Positions 11,310-21,068 of a stretch of DNA of 33,125 nucleotides are shown here, in pieces. The stretch is from NCBI GenBank assembly GCA_949373255.1, contig CASICS010000015.1:1-33125 (forward strand), read 5' to 3'. The notes beneath the pieces were generated by a model that searched no databases, was not told where the DNA came from, and saw nothing but the letters and a program-made list of their open reading frames with translations. The stretch is from an uncultured SAR86 cluster bacterium. Its GTDB lineage: Bacteria; Pseudomonadota; Gammaproteobacteria; Magnimaribacterales; AG-339-G14. The translations under genes and the position numbers were made by a program. Every line of letters starts with the position of its first letter. The stretch's first letter is position 1.

Positions 11310-12071
11310 TTATAGGTGCTGAACTAAAAGGGTAGGAATTTTAATTTCATCAAATTTTACAGTTGCAACTAAAGTATCTTCCTTCCTTCCTTCCTTGACT
11401 TCGCTAACATTAAATCCATTATTCAAAAGATATTCTCTTTTCTTTTTAAGATCTTTAATTTTCCAAGCTAGCCCCCAAAACTTATCATTTCCTTCAACTT
11501 TATTATCTATAACTTCAATAGTAGCTTGGCCAGTTCTAAAAAAAAGCATCCTACCTCCCCATTTTTCTACAAATTGATCTAGAGCAAGTCTTATCCCAAG
11601 CTCTTTTTCATATAAATTGACTATAGAATCACTTTGATTTGTTGTGATTACAAGATGATCTAAAGCAAACAAATTACTTTCGTCTGAATAACTTAATTGT
11701 GGTTTTTCGTATTGATTAATAAATAATTTAAAATTAGAAGACTGCTTCAGGTCATATGATTTAACCAATCGAGACAAATTTTCCATCTTTTCATTTTTTT
11801 CTATAGCCTCGTAATCAATAGACAGGCTTAGGCTATTTAAATTTGTTGAGTTTAGCGAAAAGCCAAACAAGCCTTGACGTAGATCTGAATCTTGAGAATT
11901 CTTTAAAATTTCAAAATTCATATTTTCAAATCTATATATTAGAGAATCATTACCTTGAATTTCTTCAGAAATCTTTTCAAAAGGACTTTTATTGAAAAAT
12001 TTAGTAAAAGTTTTTTCAGATTTCTCTAATGAATCCGTTACGTAAGTAATTCTATCTATTGAATCAATCAT
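11310..12071 (-). CDS. VOC superfamily (glyoxalase-like) protein
   Basis: A 253-residue protein with two vicinal-oxygen-chelate repeats. The first starts IDSIDRITYVTDSLEKSEKTF and the second at about residue 137 reads ALDHLVITTNQSDSIVNLY, each the family's opening beta-alpha element. The second repeat keeps FFRTGQATIEVIDN, with the typical metal-ligand Glu position, and GLAWKIKDLKKKREYLLNNG. The first repeat is poorly conserved. VOC proteins include glyoxalases, dioxygenases and epimerases, so the reaction is unknown. It points away from an acyl-CoA dehydrogenase gene across 103 bases, and ends four bases from the convergent tRNA-Leu. Confidence 0.8.
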   Translation of the reverse strand: MIDSIDRITYVTDSLEKSEKTFTKFFNKSPFEKISEEIQGNDSLIYRFENMNFEILKNSQDSDLRQGLFGFSLNSTNLNSLSLSIDYEAIEKNEKMENLSRLVKSYDLKQSSNFKLFINQYEKPQLSYSDESNLFALDHLVITTNQSDSIVNLYEKELGIRLALDQFVEKWGGRMLFFRTGQATIEVIDNKVEGNDKFWGLAWKIKDLKKKREYLLNNGFNVSEVKEGRKEDTLVATVKFDEIKIPTLLVQHL

Positions 12072-12120
12072 TGTTTTGAACCATAAATTTAAGACATTTA
12101 TTTTATCTTACTAAAAGCTC

Positions 12121-12168
12121 TTGAAACATGTAGAATTTTCATATTAATTAAATATCAATAGTCAGGAG
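12121..12168 (+). promoter_or_regulatory. Candidate promoter and ribosome binding site of the ACAD10/11-like gene
   Basis: TTGAAA at 12121-12126 and TATTAA at 12142-12147 are a possible -35 and -10 with a 15-base spacer (TTAATT two bases later gives 17). AGGAG at 12164-12168 is a strong Shine-Dalgarno sequence six bases before the ATG. The Shine-Dalgarno call is firm; the promoter call is weak. Confidence 0.4.
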
Positions 12169-12174
12169 AATATA

Positions 12175-13404
12175 ATGGATTTTGAACATTCCGATAAAAC
12201 CAAAGAAATCTTAAATAAAATTCAACAGTTTATGAATGACCACCTTTATGAGGGTGAGAAAACTTATCAAGAGCAGCACGAAGAAATGAGCGCTAATGGA
12301 AATCGTTGGCAACAGCCACCTATTTTGGATGAGCTTAAAGAGAAAGCAAAAGCTGCTGGTTTGTGGAATTTATTTTTACCAGAATCAGAATACGGATATG
12401 GACTGACAAATCTTGAATATGCACCTCTTTCAGAATTAATGGGAACGGTAGGTATTGCTTCAGAGGTTTTTAATTGCTCTGCTCCTGATACTGGAAATAT
12501 GGAAGTAATAGATAAGTATGGAACTGATGAACAAAAAAAAGAATGGTTAGAGCCGTTGCTTACAGGAGAAATAAGATCTGCATTCGGTATGACTGAGCCA
12601 AACGTTGCTTCTTCTGATGCTTCTAATATTGCTAGCTCAATTGTTGAAGATGGTGATGAATATGTTATTAATGGTGAAAAATGGTGGACCTCCGGAGCTG
12701 GAGATCCAAGATGCAAGATCATAATATTTATGGGTGTTTCTAATCCTGATAATCCCAAACACCAAAGACAATCTCAAGTTTTAGTCCCAATGGATACACC
12801 AGGTGTTGAAATTCTTAGAATGATGCAAGTATTTGGAAATGATGATGCTCCTCATGGACATGCGCATATGAAATTTACAAATGTAAGAGTTCCAAAATCA
12901 AATATGATTCTAGGCGAAGGGAGAGGTTTTGAAATTGCTCAAGGTCGTTTGGGTCCTGGAAGAATTCATCATTGTATGAGAACTATAGGAGCAGCTGAAA
13001 GAGCTTTAGATCTTCTTTGCAAGAGATCGTTAGATAGAGTTGCTTTTGGTAAGCCCATTGCTGAATTAGGTGGTAATTACGATGTTATTGCTGATTGCAG
13101 AATTGAAATAGAAATGTGCCGTTTATTAACATACAGAGCTGCTGACAGAATGGATAAAGTTGGCAATCAAATAGCCCGAGGAGATATAGCTCAAATTAAA
13201 GTTGCGGTTCCTAATATGGCTCTAAGAGTTATAGATAAAGCTATTCAAATTCACGGCGGTGGTGGAGTTTCTCAAGATTTCCCGCTAGCAAGACTCTACT
13301 CAGGAATGAGAACTTTAAGGTTGGCTGATGGCCCAGATGAAGTTCATCGCAGAACTATCGCAAGAATAGAACTTGGTAAGCATCAAGCTGAGGCAGCAAA
13401 GTAG
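12175..13404 (+). CDS. Acyl-CoA dehydrogenase, ACAD10/11-like
   Basis: FAD-dependent acyl-CoA dehydrogenase of 409 residues. It has [16 protein letters not shown] and [14 protein letters not shown] for FAD and substrate binding, [29 protein letters not shown] and the C-terminal [19 protein letters not shown]. The TEPxVASSD and [13 protein letters not shown] motifs mark the ACAD10/ACAD11-like branch, where an Asp stands at the usual catalytic Glu position. A clean ribosome binding site, AGGAG at 12164-12168, sits six bases before the ATG, one of the few strong ones in the window. The quinone reductase-like gene follows 18 bases later and may be co-transcribed. Confidence 0.93.
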   Translation: MDFEHSDKTKEILNKIQQFMNDHLYEGEKTYQEQHEEMSANGNRWQQPPILDELKEKAKAAGLWNLFLPESEYGYGLTNLEYAPLSELMGTVGIASEVFNCSAPDTGNMEVIDKYGTDEQKKEWLEPLLTGEIRSAFGMTEPNVASSDASNIASSIVEDGDEYVINGEKWWTSGAGDPRCKIIIFMGVSNPDNPKHQRQSQVLVPMDTPGVEILRMMQVFGNDDAPHGHAHMKFTNVRVPKSNMILGEGRGFEIAQGRLGPGRIHHCMRTIGAAERALDLLCKRSLDRVAFGKPIAELGGNYDVIADCRIEIEMCRLLTYRAADRMDKVGNQIARGDIAQIKVAVPNMALRVIDKAIQIHGGGGVSQDFPLARLYSGMRTLRLADGPDEVHRRTIARIELGKHQAEAAK

Positions 13405-13422
13405 TATTTTCTGAATAGACTA

Positions 13423-14430
13423 ATGTCGTCAAAAGAAACTGAAGCATTAGTCTGTTCAAAAATTTCGGAAGATTTAAGCGATTTAAATATTGGCCTTATT
13501 CCGGTAGCAGTATTAGATAGCAATTCAGTTAAAATTAGCATTAAAGCTGCTGCCTTAAATTTTCCTGATCTACTAATGACTCAGGGAAAATATCAAAGTA
13601 AACCTAATTTACCTTTTGCTCTAGGCATGGAAGGATCAGGAGTTATTTCTGAAATAGGTGATGAAGTTTCTCGTTTTAAAGAGGGAGATGAAGTTGTTTT
13701 TGGAGGCTGGGGCCATGGTGCCATTGCTAAATCAATAGTCTTGCCTGCAGGCATGGTTTCATTAAAGCCTAAAAATTTCTCTTTTGCTGAAGCGGCTTGC
13801 TATAAAACTGCCTACTTAACCGCCTACGTAGGCCTAATAAGAAGAGGAGAGCTTTTAATGAATGAAAATCTTCTTGTTCATGGAGCTACCGGCGGCGTAG
13901 GAATGGCTGCCGTTCAGTTGGGTAAGCTGTATGGAGCAAACGTAATTGCTACAGGAACATCCGATCAAAAACTTTCGGTTACAAAGTCTTGGGGAGCCGA
14001 TCATGTCATCAATACTCTTTCTCAAGGTAAAACCAGTTTCAAAGAGTCAGTTAAGGAACTAACAGAAGGAAGGGGCGCTGACGTAATATATGATCCTGTT
14101 GGCGGCGATGTATTTGATGAGTCAATAAGATGTATCAATTGGGGAGGAAGATTGCTAATCATTGGATTTGCGGGAGGAAGAATATCAAGTGTGCCTGTTA
14201 ATTATCCTTTAATAAAAGGTTTTTCTATTATTGGAGTGAGAGCTGGTGAGTATGGGAGAAAAGATCCAATTAAAGGAAAAGAAAATATACATATTATTAA
14301 TGAACTGGCTGAAGCAGGAAAAATAAAGCCCTATATATGTAAGGAGTTTGAATTCGAAGAATCAAAAGAGGCTCTAATTTATCTTCAAAACAGAAAACTA
14401 ATAGGTAAAGTTGCTATTTTAATTTCTTAG
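13423..14430 (+). CDS. NADPH:quinone oxidoreductase family protein (zinc-free MDR)
   Basis: A 335-residue medium-chain dehydrogenase/reductase of the quinone oxidoreductase branch. N-terminal GroES-like fold with [18 protein letters not shown] and [12 protein letters not shown], then a Rossmann fold with the nucleotide motif [16 protein letters not shown] and the acidic-strand region [12 protein letters not shown]. The structural zinc cysteine cluster of alcohol dehydrogenases is absent, as in QOR enzymes. It probably reduces a quinone or an enoyl compound with NADPH. It lies 18 bases after the ACAD10/11-like dehydrogenase, so a shared lipid pathway is plausible. Its 3' end overlaps the convergent DUF2256 gene by 17 bases. 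Confidence 0.9.
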   Translation: MSSKETEALVCSKISEDLSDLNIGLIPVAVLDSNSVKISIKAAALNFPDLLMTQGKYQSKPNLPFALGMEGSGVISEIGDEVSRFKEGDEVVFGGWGHGAIAKSIVLPAGMVSLKPKNFSFAEAACYKTAYLTAYVGLIRRGELLMNENLLVHGATGGVGMAAVQLGKLYGANVIATGTSDQKLSVTKSWGADHVINTLSQGKTSFKESVKELTEGRGADVIYDPVGGDVFDESIRCINWGGRLLIIGFAGGRISSVPVNYPLIKGFSIIGVRAGEYGRKDPIKGKENIHIINELAEAGKIKPYICKEFEFEESKEALIYLQNRKLIGKVAILIS

Positions 14431-14551
14431 TTTTATTGCGCTTACATCTTTCGCTGCAATAAATCACATTCTTCCAGTCTCTTTCCCACTTTTTTCTCCA
14501 AGAAAAAGGCTTTTTACAAATCAAACAAATCTTTTCATCTTTGCGGTTCAT
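14414..14551 (-). CDS. DUF2256 family zinc-finger-like small protein
   Basis: A 45-residue protein: [12 protein letters not shown], then [14 protein letters not shown], then [12 protein letters not shown]. The two cysteine pairs (C9/C12 and C32/C36) and the FxWRKKWxxxW core are diagnostic of DUF2256, a small predicted zinc-binding protein of unknown function. In many bacteria DUF2256 genes sit beside cryptochrome/photolyase-related genes, as here: the ATG (14551-14549) overlaps the TGA of the upstream photolyase-related gene by ATGA, so the two are probably translationally coupled and may work together. Its last 17 bases overlap the 3' end of the convergent quinone oxidoreductase gene. Confidence 0.9.
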   Translation of the reverse strand: MNRKDEKICLICKKPFSWRKKWERDWKNVIYCSERCKRNKTKKLK

Positions 14552-16041
14552 TTAATAGTTTTTTCAGCGATAAAAATATTTGCCTCTTTAAAAAGCATGG
14601 TCCTCCTTTCTGAGTCCATTTTATCAAGAGATCTAGGAAGAATAGATAATCTAGGGTTAGACTGAAAGAATTCTCTATTATCGTTCATGAACATCCAATA
14701 CAACCCATCAACGACATTACACCAGTCACCTCTTTTATAATTGCTCATCTTTAGTATGTAATTCGATCCACATGAGTATGGCTTAGTGGCAAAAATTCCT
14801 CCGTCTGCAAAAGTTCCCATACCATAGACATTTGGAACCATTACCCACTCAGAAGAATCAACAAACATCTCCATAAACCACTTATACACATCATCTGGAT
14901 GAATTCTACAAAGCGTCATTAGATTACTTATGATCATTAAACGTGGAATATGATGAGTGTACCCATAATTAAGACAGTCTGTTATGGCGTCATCTAAAGG
15001 TTCGATGCCAGTAGTTCCGTCATACCAGTGATCACTTAAACGATTTTCATGATTGAAAAAATTTGAATTTTTTTCTTCTTCACCTTTTAAATGATAAGTG
15101 CCTCTTATAAATTCACGCCAACCAATTATTTGTCTAATAAAGCCTTCTAAAGAATTTATAGGAATATTATTGTTATTTGAATAATTTATAGTTTTCTTAA
15201 TTACTTCGCTTGGAGTAATTAACCCCATATTTAGAATAGGACTTAAAGCGCTATGAAATATAAAATTATCATCAGAATGAATTGCGTCTTCATATGTTCC
15301 AAAATTATTTAATTTTATTTTAAGAAAATCATCTAACCAATTTAACGCATCTTCTCTATTAGAAGGAATCCAGTAATTCTCTAATTTTCCAGGATGATCA
15401 GAAAAATTTAAATTGATTATTTTGATCAATTCATTTTTATACTTGGATTCATTAAGAGCTTTCTTTCTTGGCAAGGAAATATCTTTGGGTAATTTTTTTC
15501 GATTTTCAGCATCAAATGACCATTGTCCTCCTAATGGTTTTCCATTATCCATTAAAATATTTAAATCTTTTCTCATTAATTGGTAAAAAGAAGCCATTCT
15601 CAAAGATTTAGATTCTGCAAAACTTTTAAACTTTGTCTTGGAACAAAGAAACATCGGAGACTCATTTTCTATAAAAGTTATAGACGAATTTTTTTTAAAA
15701 TTGTCGAATTCGTTACCAAATGAATTGTCTTCAATTTCAAAATAATTGAGACTTTTAATATTATATTTTATTGATTCTTTAGAAAGAGTTTCCAAATAAG
15801 ACTCTGAGAATACAGAATCTTCTATCGAGTGATAAATAACTTCATATCCATTTTCAACCAAGTAATCTCTATATTCACGCATGGTGGTTAAAAACATCAA
15901 AATCTTTAATTTATGATGATGATGATCTGTGCAAAGGCCCAAATCTTCTTTCATGAATACTCTTTGACAATCAATCTTTCCCAACTCTTCAATGGGAAAT
16001 AATTGGTTGCCAAGAATTATTAGTAGGCTATTATCTGACAT
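14548..16041 (-). CDS. Cryptochrome/photolyase family protein (FeS-BCP/PhrB-like) lacking part of the cluster site
   Basis: Deoxyribodipyrimidine photolyase-related flavoprotein, 497 residues, of the bacterial branch that includes (6-4) photolyase PhrB. Motifs: [16 protein letters not shown] near residue 40 (family 'HHKxKxxxxxxAMR'), [15 protein letters not shown] (171-185), [22 protein letters not shown] and [13 protein letters not shown]. PhrB binds a 4Fe-4S cluster by four cysteines. The equivalents of the first (C356) and last (C441) are present, but the CxxC pair is missing because the loop before GLYW is about nine residues shorter (SNYKRGDWC). C424 is extra. I start at the ATG of 16041; the TTG four codons upstream has no better context. 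It is coupled to DUF2256 downstream and diverges from the thioesterase gene across 29 bases. Confidence 0.9.
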   Translation of the reverse strand: MSDNSLLIILGNQLFPIEELGKIDCQRVFMKEDLGLCTDHHHHKLKILMFLTTMREYRDYLVENGYEVIYHSIEDSVFSESYLETLSKESIKYNIKSLNYFEIEDNSFGNEFDNFKKNSSITFIENESPMFLCSKTKFKSFAESKSLRMASFYQLMRKDLNILMDNGKPLGGQWSFDAENRKKLPKDISLPRKKALNESKYKNELIKIINLNFSDHPGKLENYWIPSNREDALNWLDDFLKIKLNNFGTYEDAIHSDDNFIFHSALSPILNMGLITPSEVIKKTINYSNNNNIPINSLEGFIRQIIGWREFIRGTYHLKGEEEKNSNFFNHENRLSDHWYDGTTGIEPLDDAITDCLNYGYTHHIPRLMIISNLMTLCRIHPDDVYKWFMEMFVDSSEWVMVPNVYGMGTFADGGIFATKPYSCGSNYILKMSNYKRGDWCNVVDGLYWMFMNDNREFFQSNPRLSILPRSLDKMDSERRTMLFKEANIFIAEKTIK

Positions 16042-16070
16042 TATTTTTAACAATTTAAATTTTATATACT

Positions 16071-16550
16071 ATGAAAAATAAATTTCCTTATAAGGGCGAT
16101 ACAGTAACAGTTACTAAAGATATGTGCGATATGAATGGACATATGAATGTATCTTTTTATTCAAGAGTTTTTGATGAAGGCTCGTTTGAACTTTATCGAG
16201 ATTTAGGATTTTCATGGGATAACGAAACTATTAGATCTGAGTTTTCTACTTTTACTTTAGAGGAAAATATCAGATACATTAAAGAGAATTTATTAGGCGA
16301 AAAACTAACTCCTTGTTACCGCATTGTGAACATCAATAAAAAATTAATACATCAAGCAGCGGTTTTGTTAAATGAAAAAGAAGAAGTTACTGCTATTCAG
16401 GAGTTTTTACTGATTCATATTGATATGCAGAAAAGAAAATCCACACCTTTTACAGAGGAGTCGCTGCAAAGAATAAAATCTCTGAAGAATTCTCACGATG
16501 AACTAGGCGAATTAGATTTTGATCTAAGATTAAAAATCAAGAGCCTTTAA
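16071..16550 (+). CDS. Acyl-CoA thioesterase, hotdog fold (4HBT-like)
   Basis: A 159-residue single hotdog domain protein. The motif DMNGHMNVSFYSRVFDEGSF matches the YbgC/4HBT 'D-x-(N/F)-G-H-x-N-x-x-x-Y' active-site region, with the first Asp as probable catalytic residue. It would release free acid from an acyl-CoA; the chain type is unknown. The motif lies only about 18 residues from the start, as is normal, so the ATG at 16071 is required even though it has no Shine-Dalgarno sequence. The 3' end overlaps the convergent crotonase gene by 14 bases. Confidence 0.87.
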   Translation: MKNKFPYKGDTVTVTKDMCDMNGHMNVSFYSRVFDEGSFELYRDLGFSWDNETIRSEFSTFTLEENIRYIKENLLGEKLTPCYRIVNINKKLIHQAAVLLNEKEEVTAIQEFLLIHIDMQKRKSTPFTEESLQRIKSLKNSHDELGELDFDLRLKIKSL

Positions 16551-17307
16551 AATCTGGCTCTCTTCTTTCTAATGAAGCTTTGATTCCTTCTTTAAAATCA
16601 GCAGTTTCTCTAAGTCTATCTTGTTCAGATAATTCCCATTTAACAATTTTTGCTATTTCATCAGCTAGACCTTCATTAGCAGTAAATCTTATTGCCTGAA
16701 CACCTAGTGGCCCACAGGAATTAATTTCATCGGCTAGTTCTTGAGCCTTAATTAATAACTCATTCTTTGGTACGAAATAATCTGCTAAACCAATATCGAA
16801 TGCTTCTTCTCCGCTCAATCTAGCGCTGGTGAATAACATCCATTTAGCCTTTTGATCGCCGACGACTCTTGGAAGGGTTATAGATGAGCCAAACCCTTGG
16901 TGAAAGCCAAGTTTAGAAAAATTGGCACTGAATCTTGATTCTGCACAGGCAATCCTAAAATCAGCTGCTAAAGCTAAACCAAGACCCCCTCCAACTGCCG
17001 CTCCTTGCACAGCAGCGATGATGGGTTTTTTTGTTCTAAATAATCTTACAGCTTGGTCGTATAAATCCGCATAAGCGTCAGATTCATTTTTAAAACTACT
17101 CTTTGTAAAGTCTGCACCTGCACAGAAATGTTTCCCTTCCGAATGAAGAATTATCGACCTACAGCTTATATCTTTATCCATCTCTTCTAGAATATCTGCA
17201 ATCTGAGAAATCATCTCAGAGTCAAAAAAATTATTAGGAGCGCGATTTATTTTTATAAAAGCTGTGTGACCTTCTTTTGAAAAAATTATGTCTTTGAAGT
17301 TATTCAT
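16537..17307 (-). CDS. Enoyl-CoA hydratase/isomerase (crotonase) family protein
   Basis: A 256-residue crotonase-fold protein. The oxyanion-hole segments are clear: KHFCAGADF near residue 65 and GAAVGGGLGLALAADFRIA near residue 105. Both Glu residues that add water in classical enoyl-CoA hydratase appear to be absent: GGGLGL replaces GGGCEL, and FSANFSKLG replaces the FGxPExxLG stretch. It therefore may be an isomerase, a hydrolase or another crotonase rather than a beta-oxidation hydratase. The C-terminal SEQDRLRETADFKEGIKASLERREPDF is the usual crotonase trimer tail. It is encoded alone on its strand between a thioesterase and a divergent small gene. Confidence 0.88.
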   Translation of the reverse strand: MNNFKDIIFSKEGHTAFIKINRAPNNFFDSEMISQIADILEEMDKDISCRSIILHSEGKHFCAGADFTKSSFKNESDAYADLYDQAVRLFRTKKPIIAAVQGAAVGGGLGLALAADFRIACAESRFSANFSKLGFHQGFGSSITLPRVVGDQKAKWMLFTSARLSGEEAFDIGLADYFVPKNELLIKAQELADEINSCGPLGVQAIRFTANEGLADEIAKIVKWELSEQDRLRETADFKEGIKASLERREPDFKGS

Positions 17308-17387
17308 TATTAGTTAATCCCATTTAAATCAAATAGAATAAGACAATAATAGAACTTTCCATAAACAACAACTCCTTGATAAATTAA

Positions 17388-17603
17388 ATGCGAAAAACGA
17401 TCTTAAAATTAATAAAAAAAATAGATATCACTTTGTTTGTAATCTATGGATTTATGGGTTTTGGAAGCGTTTATTTAGGCTCGCTTATAAGAGATAAAAT
17501 TGAACTTTCATTTTGGCCAGAACTCCTAATTTGCGTTTTGATAATATCTCCAATGTATTTTTTAGTTAGATTGGCAAAGAAAAAATACTTACCCAAAATA
17601 TGA
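17388..17603 (+). CDS. Small membrane protein, two predicted transmembrane segments
   Basis: A 71-residue basic protein with two hydrophobic stretches (about residues 14-32 and 43-61) separated by a short polar turn (RDKIELSFWPE), and Lys/Arg-rich ends, so both ends probably face the cytoplasm. I do not recognise a family. The coding status is supported by a four-base ATGA overlap with the rhodanese gene, suggesting coupled translation. No Shine-Dalgarno sequence is seen. Confidence 0.7.
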   Translation: MRKTILKLIKKIDITLFVIYGFMGFGSVYLGSLIRDKIELSFWPELLICVLIISPMYFLVRLAKKKYLPKI

Positions 17604-17959
17604 AAACATTTTCCGAGATACTGCAAAATGCAGCTAAGCATGTTCAAGAAGTTGATGTTTTTCAACTAAAAGAATTACTTGAAAATGGCCATAATTTTCA
17701 CTTGGTAGACATTAGAGAAGATAGAGAATGGGTAAATGGAAAAATTAAAACTGCTGTTCACTTGGGCAGAGGCATAATAGAAAGAGATATTGAGGGTAAT
17801 TTTTCTAATAGAGATGATGAGATAATTTTATATTGCGCTGGCGGCGTTAGATCAATTTTAGCTGCTAAAAGCCTCCAAGATATGGGTTATAAAAAAGTTT
17901 TTTCTTTAAAAGGCGGCATTGGAGAATGGCAAACTACCGGCTTTGATATCGAAGAGTAA
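17600..17959 (+). CDS. Rhodanese-like domain protein
   Basis: A single rhodanese domain of 119 residues. LVDIREDREWVNGKIKTAVHLGRG is the first conserved region, and the active-site loop CAGGVRS starts at the persulfide-carrying C79; GYKKVFSLKGGIGEWQ closes the domain. Such proteins transfer sulfur to cyanide or to partner enzymes. The six-residue loop CAGGVR has the length typical of sulfur (not phosphate) substrates. It overlaps the membrane-protein gene before it by four bases. The active-site Cys and full length suggest a working enzyme; the acceptor is unknown. Confidence 0.92.
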   Translation: MKTFSEILQNAAKHVQEVDVFQLKELLENGHNFHLVDIREDREWVNGKIKTAVHLGRGIIERDIEGNFSNRDDEIILYCAGGVRSILAAKSLQDMGYKKVFSLKGGIGEWQTTGFDIEE

Positions 17960-18004
17960 ATTTAGGACGCTGTAAAATAATACTCTTTAATCTAATTCTT
18001 GTAT

Positions 18005-18010
18005 TAAAAT
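18005..18010 (+). promoter_or_regulatory. Possible -10 box of the flavin monooxygenase gene (leaderless)
   Basis: TAAAAT ends six bases before the ATG at 18017, with no Shine-Dalgarno sequence in between and no clear -35. It repeats the spacing seen before coq7. Confidence 0.33.
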
Positions 18011-18016
18011 AACATA

Positions 18017-19477
18017 ATGGAAAATAATTTTGATGTAATCGTAGTCGGAGCTGGAATTTCTGGAATTGGTGCAGGCGCTCACTTTAATCTTAAATGTCCT
18101 GATCAAAAATATGTAATCTTAGAAGGTCGCGAAAAATTTGGAGGAACATGGGATTTATTTAAGTATCCAGGCATAAGATCTGACTCAGACATGCATACTT
18201 TAGGATATTCTTTTAAACCATGGACCAATGAAAAGTCAATTGCTGCAGGGCCAGCAATTATGGATTATTTAGAAGAAACAATTGATGAATATGAATTGCA
18301 TCAGCACATTAGATACAACCATCACGTTAATACAGCAAATTGGTCTTCCACAGATTCTAAGTGGCATTTATCTGTTAAAAATACGAAAACAGGCGAAGAG
18401 AAAAAATTTAGTGCTAAGTTTTTATATATGTGTTCTGGGTATTATAAGTATGCTCATGGCTACGAGCCAGAATTTACCGGCAGTGAAAATTTCATGGGCC
18501 CAATCATTCATCCACAAAAATGGCCCGAAGATCTAGATTATGAAGATAAAGAGGTGGTCGTAATTGGAAGTGGGGCGACTGCGGCCACAATAGTTCCAGA
18601 GTTAGCAAAAAAAACAAAGCACACAACTATGCTTCAAAGATCCCCAACTTACTTTGTTTCTAGGCCTGATGAAGACCTTCTTGCTAACAGGTTAAGAAAG
18701 ATAATACCTTCAAAAGTTGCATATTTAATTATCAGACTTAGAAATGTTTTATTGCAACAAATGATTTTTAAAAGAGCGAGAGCATTTCCTGAAAGGGCAA
18801 AAAAAGTCTTATTAGATATGGTGAAACAAGAATTACCTGATGAAATAGTAGATAAGCATTTTACTCCTTCTTATAATCCTTGGGAGCAGAGACTTTGTTT
18901 AATTCCTAATAGTAATTTTTTCGAAGCTATTAAAGACAAGTCGGCTTCTGTGGTAACTGATCACATAGAATGCATGGAGCCCAATGGAATAAAATTAAAG
19001 TCCGGAGATTTTTTGCCTGCAGATATCATTATTTCAGCAACCGGACTTATTTTAGAGTCGTTTGGTGGAGTAAAAATGAGTATTGATAATAAGCCCATTG
19101 AGGCATCTGAGACTCTTACTTATAAAAGCTTAATGTTTAGTAATATTCCAAATTTGGTCAATTGTTTCGGTTATATTAACGCTTCTTGGACTTTGAAAGC
19201 TGATTTAACCAGCGAATATGTGTGTAGGCTTTTGAAATATATGGACAAGAATGATTACGAAGTAGTTTGTCCTATTGAGCCTCTTAATTTAGAGGAATCT
19301 AGAGATTTTTTGACTGACTTTTCTTCAGGCTATCTTCAAAGAGCTGCTGAAATACAGCCTAGACAGGGTAAAGAGAAACCTTGGGTTAATTTACAAGATT
19401 ATGTAAAAGATTGGTTTGATATTAAATTTAAAAAATTGAATGATGGAAGTCTTCATTTTTCTAAAAATCAAAAATAA
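18017..19477 (+). CDS. Flavin-containing monooxygenase, Baeyer-Villiger type
   Basis: A 486-residue class B flavoprotein monooxygenase. FAD-binding GAGISG (residues 11-16) and FGGTWDLFKYPGIRSDSDMH; NADPH-binding VVVIGSGATAAT (about 179-190); between them the fingerprint FMGPIIHPQKWP (about residue 158), which fits the Baeyer-Villiger FxGxxxHxxxW(P/D) pattern. It would insert oxygen into ketones or oxidise heteroatoms using NADPH and O2; the substrate is unknown. A TAAAAT box ends six bases before the ATG and no Shine-Dalgarno sequence is visible, so a leaderless transcript is possible. A small lipoprotein gene follows after two bases. Confidence 0.92.
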   Translation: MENNFDVIVVGAGISGIGAGAHFNLKCPDQKYVILEGREKFGGTWDLFKYPGIRSDSDMHTLGYSFKPWTNEKSIAAGPAIMDYLEETIDEYELHQHIRYNHHVNTANWSSTDSKWHLSVKNTKTGEEKKFSAKFLYMCSGYYKYAHGYEPEFTGSENFMGPIIHPQKWPEDLDYEDKEVVVIGSGATAATIVPELAKKTKHTTMLQRSPTYFVSRPDEDLLANRLRKIIPSKVAYLIIRLRNVLLQQMIFKRARAFPERAKKVLLDMVKQELPDEIVDKHFTPSYNPWEQRLCLIPNSNFFEAIKDKSASVVTDHIECMEPNGIKLKSGDFLPADIIISATGLILESFGGVKMSIDNKPIEASETLTYKSLMFSNIPNLVNCFGYINASWTLKADLTSEYVCRLLKYMDKNDYEVVCPIEPLNLEESRDFLTDFSSGYLQRAAEIQPRQGKEKPWVNLQDYVKDWFDIKFKKLNDGSLHFSKNQK

Positions 19478-19479
19478 AA

Positions 19480-19923
19480 ATGTCTCTTAATTCAAGAGTC
19501 GCACTAGTTTTACTAGTTACTATTTCATTGATGAGTTGCGATTACTTGTCTAACAAATCAAAAAAACTTGACTGTAACTTGATTGATTCAACTAAAGATC
19601 AAAGCAAGTTGCTTGTTTTTGAAGGACAGGCTGGAAATTTAACTATAAATGCAAGCGATAAGTTACTCTCATGGATATCGAATATAGAGCCGTCTGAAAT
19701 AATTTTTTTAGAAAACTTTAAATCCTTAAATAATGTATATTCAGCTGAAAATATACTTTCTATAGATTGGACTGATGGTAAACAAGAAAAAATTCTTAGA
19801 ACAATAAGTATTGATAGGGCAAATTTATTGATGACTTATAGATATTCAAGCAATGAAACTAATATTAAAAAAATCTTAGCAGAAAGAAAATATCAGTGTA
19901 ATCTTGCCGACAACAGAATTTAA
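19480..19923 (+). CDS. Predicted lipoprotein of unknown function
   Basis: A 147-residue protein with a signal peptide ending in lipobox SLMSC (Cys at about residue 20), so probably anchored to a membrane by lipid. Two further cysteines occur (about residues 32 and 141), which could form a disulfide. The rest is polar with alternating strands and no motif I recognise. It starts two bases after the monooxygenase stop and ends 12 bases before rlmN, so it is probably in an operon with them. Its function is unknown. Confidence 0.75.
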   Translation: MSLNSRVALVLLVTISLMSCDYLSNKSKKLDCNLIDSTKDQSKLLVFEGQAGNLTINASDKLLSWISNIEPSEIIFLENFKSLNNVYSAENILSIDWTDGKQEKILRTISIDRANLLMTYRYSSNETNIKKILAERKYQCNLADNRI

Positions 19924-19935
19924 CTTCTTTCTAAA

Positions 19936-21066
19936 ATGAACACTGCAGTTTTAAATCCATCAAAAAAAATCAATCTTTTGGGCATGACCTTGAAAGAGAT
20001 AGAAGACTTTTTTGCTTCAATTTATCAGAAACCATTTAGAGCAAAACAATTAATAAAGTGGATACATCAAAGAGGAGTGTCCGATTTTAATTTAATGACT
20101 GATTTTTCAAAAGAATTGAGAGTATTGCTAACCGATAGATGTGAAATAAGATCTCCAAAAGTTTCTTATGAAAAAATTTCTATAGATGGAACTAAGAAGT
20201 GGATAATAGATGTAGGAGAAAACGATTCAGTTGAAATGGTCTTAATTCCAGAGGGTGACAGATCAACTCTGTGCGTTTCTTCTCAAGTAGGTTGTGCTAT
20301 AAATTGCAGTTTCTGTGCAACCGGTAAGCAAGGGTTTTCTCGAAATTTAACTTCGGATGAAATCATAGGGCAAGTTTGGATAGCTGCAAATTCTTTTGGT
20401 CTTCCTCGAACCGCAACAGACAGAAATATAACAAATGTAGTTATGATGGGAATGGGAGAGCCATTACATAACTTCGATCCGGTTGTTAAATCCATGGATC
20501 TTATGTTGGATACAAATGCATATTGTCTTTCTAAAAGAAAAGTTACATTAAGCACGTCTGGATTAGTACCCGAAATTGATAAATTATCTAAAGTATCTGA
20601 TGTTTCTCTGACCATTTCATTACACGCCCCCAATGATGAATTACGAAATACTTTAGTTCCTATTAATAAAAAATATCCAATTCAAGAATTACTAGATGCG
20701 GTAAAGAGGTATGTTGAAAGTTGTGACGACAAAAGAATAACCACAATTGAATATATTCTAATAGATCAGGTAAATGACTCGCTTGAGATAGCCAGAGAAC
20801 TAGCTGATTTGCTCATGCAACTCCCATGCAAAATAAACTTAATACCTTTTAATTCTTTCGACGAATCTGATTATGTAAAACCTTCAGGAAATCGAGTGAG
20901 ACGCTTTAAAGATTATTTAATTGAAAGGGGTTATATAACGACTGTCAGATCTACTAGGGGAGATGACATTATGGCCGCATGTGGACAATTAGTTGGACAA
21001 GTAAATGATAAAACCAAAAGAAAAGAAAGATTAAATAGAGCAAAAATTGAGGTTCAGGCTATATAG
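19936..21066 (+). CDS. rlmN: 23S rRNA (adenine2503-C2)/tRNA (adenine37-C2)-methyltransferase RlmN
   Basis: Radical SAM enzyme that methylates C2 of A2503 in 23S rRNA and A37 of some tRNAs. The cluster motif CxxxCxxC is at C120, C124 and C127 (CAINCSFC), followed by [16 protein letters not shown]. The N-terminal helical RNA-binding part contains [24 protein letters not shown] and [10 protein letters not shown] are SAM-binding, and the C-terminal MAACGQL carries the methyl-transfer Cys (C349). Length (376) is usual. It converges with hflX with only two bases between stop codons. Confidence 0.97.
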   Translation: MNTAVLNPSKKINLLGMTLKEIEDFFASIYQKPFRAKQLIKWIHQRGVSDFNLMTDFSKELRVLLTDRCEIRSPKVSYEKISIDGTKKWIIDVGENDSVEMVLIPEGDRSTLCVSSQVGCAINCSFCATGKQGFSRNLTSDEIIGQVWIAANSFGLPRTATDRNITNVVMMGMGEPLHNFDPVVKSMDLMLDTNAYCLSKRKVTLSTSGLVPEIDKLSKVSDVSLTISLHAPNDELRNTLVPINKKYPIQELLDAVKRYVESCDDKRITTIEYILIDQVNDSLEIARELADLLMQLPCKINLIPFNSFDESDYVKPSGNRVRRFKDYLIERGYITTVRSTRGDDIMAACGQLVGQVNDKTKRKERLNRAKIEVQAI

Positions 21067-21068
21067 TT

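Noticed and set aside
12267-12758. A 163-residue minus-strand open frame inside the ACAD10/11-like gene
   Set aside because: It lies fully within a conserved gene, has no ribosome binding site, and its composition is that of an antisense shadow.
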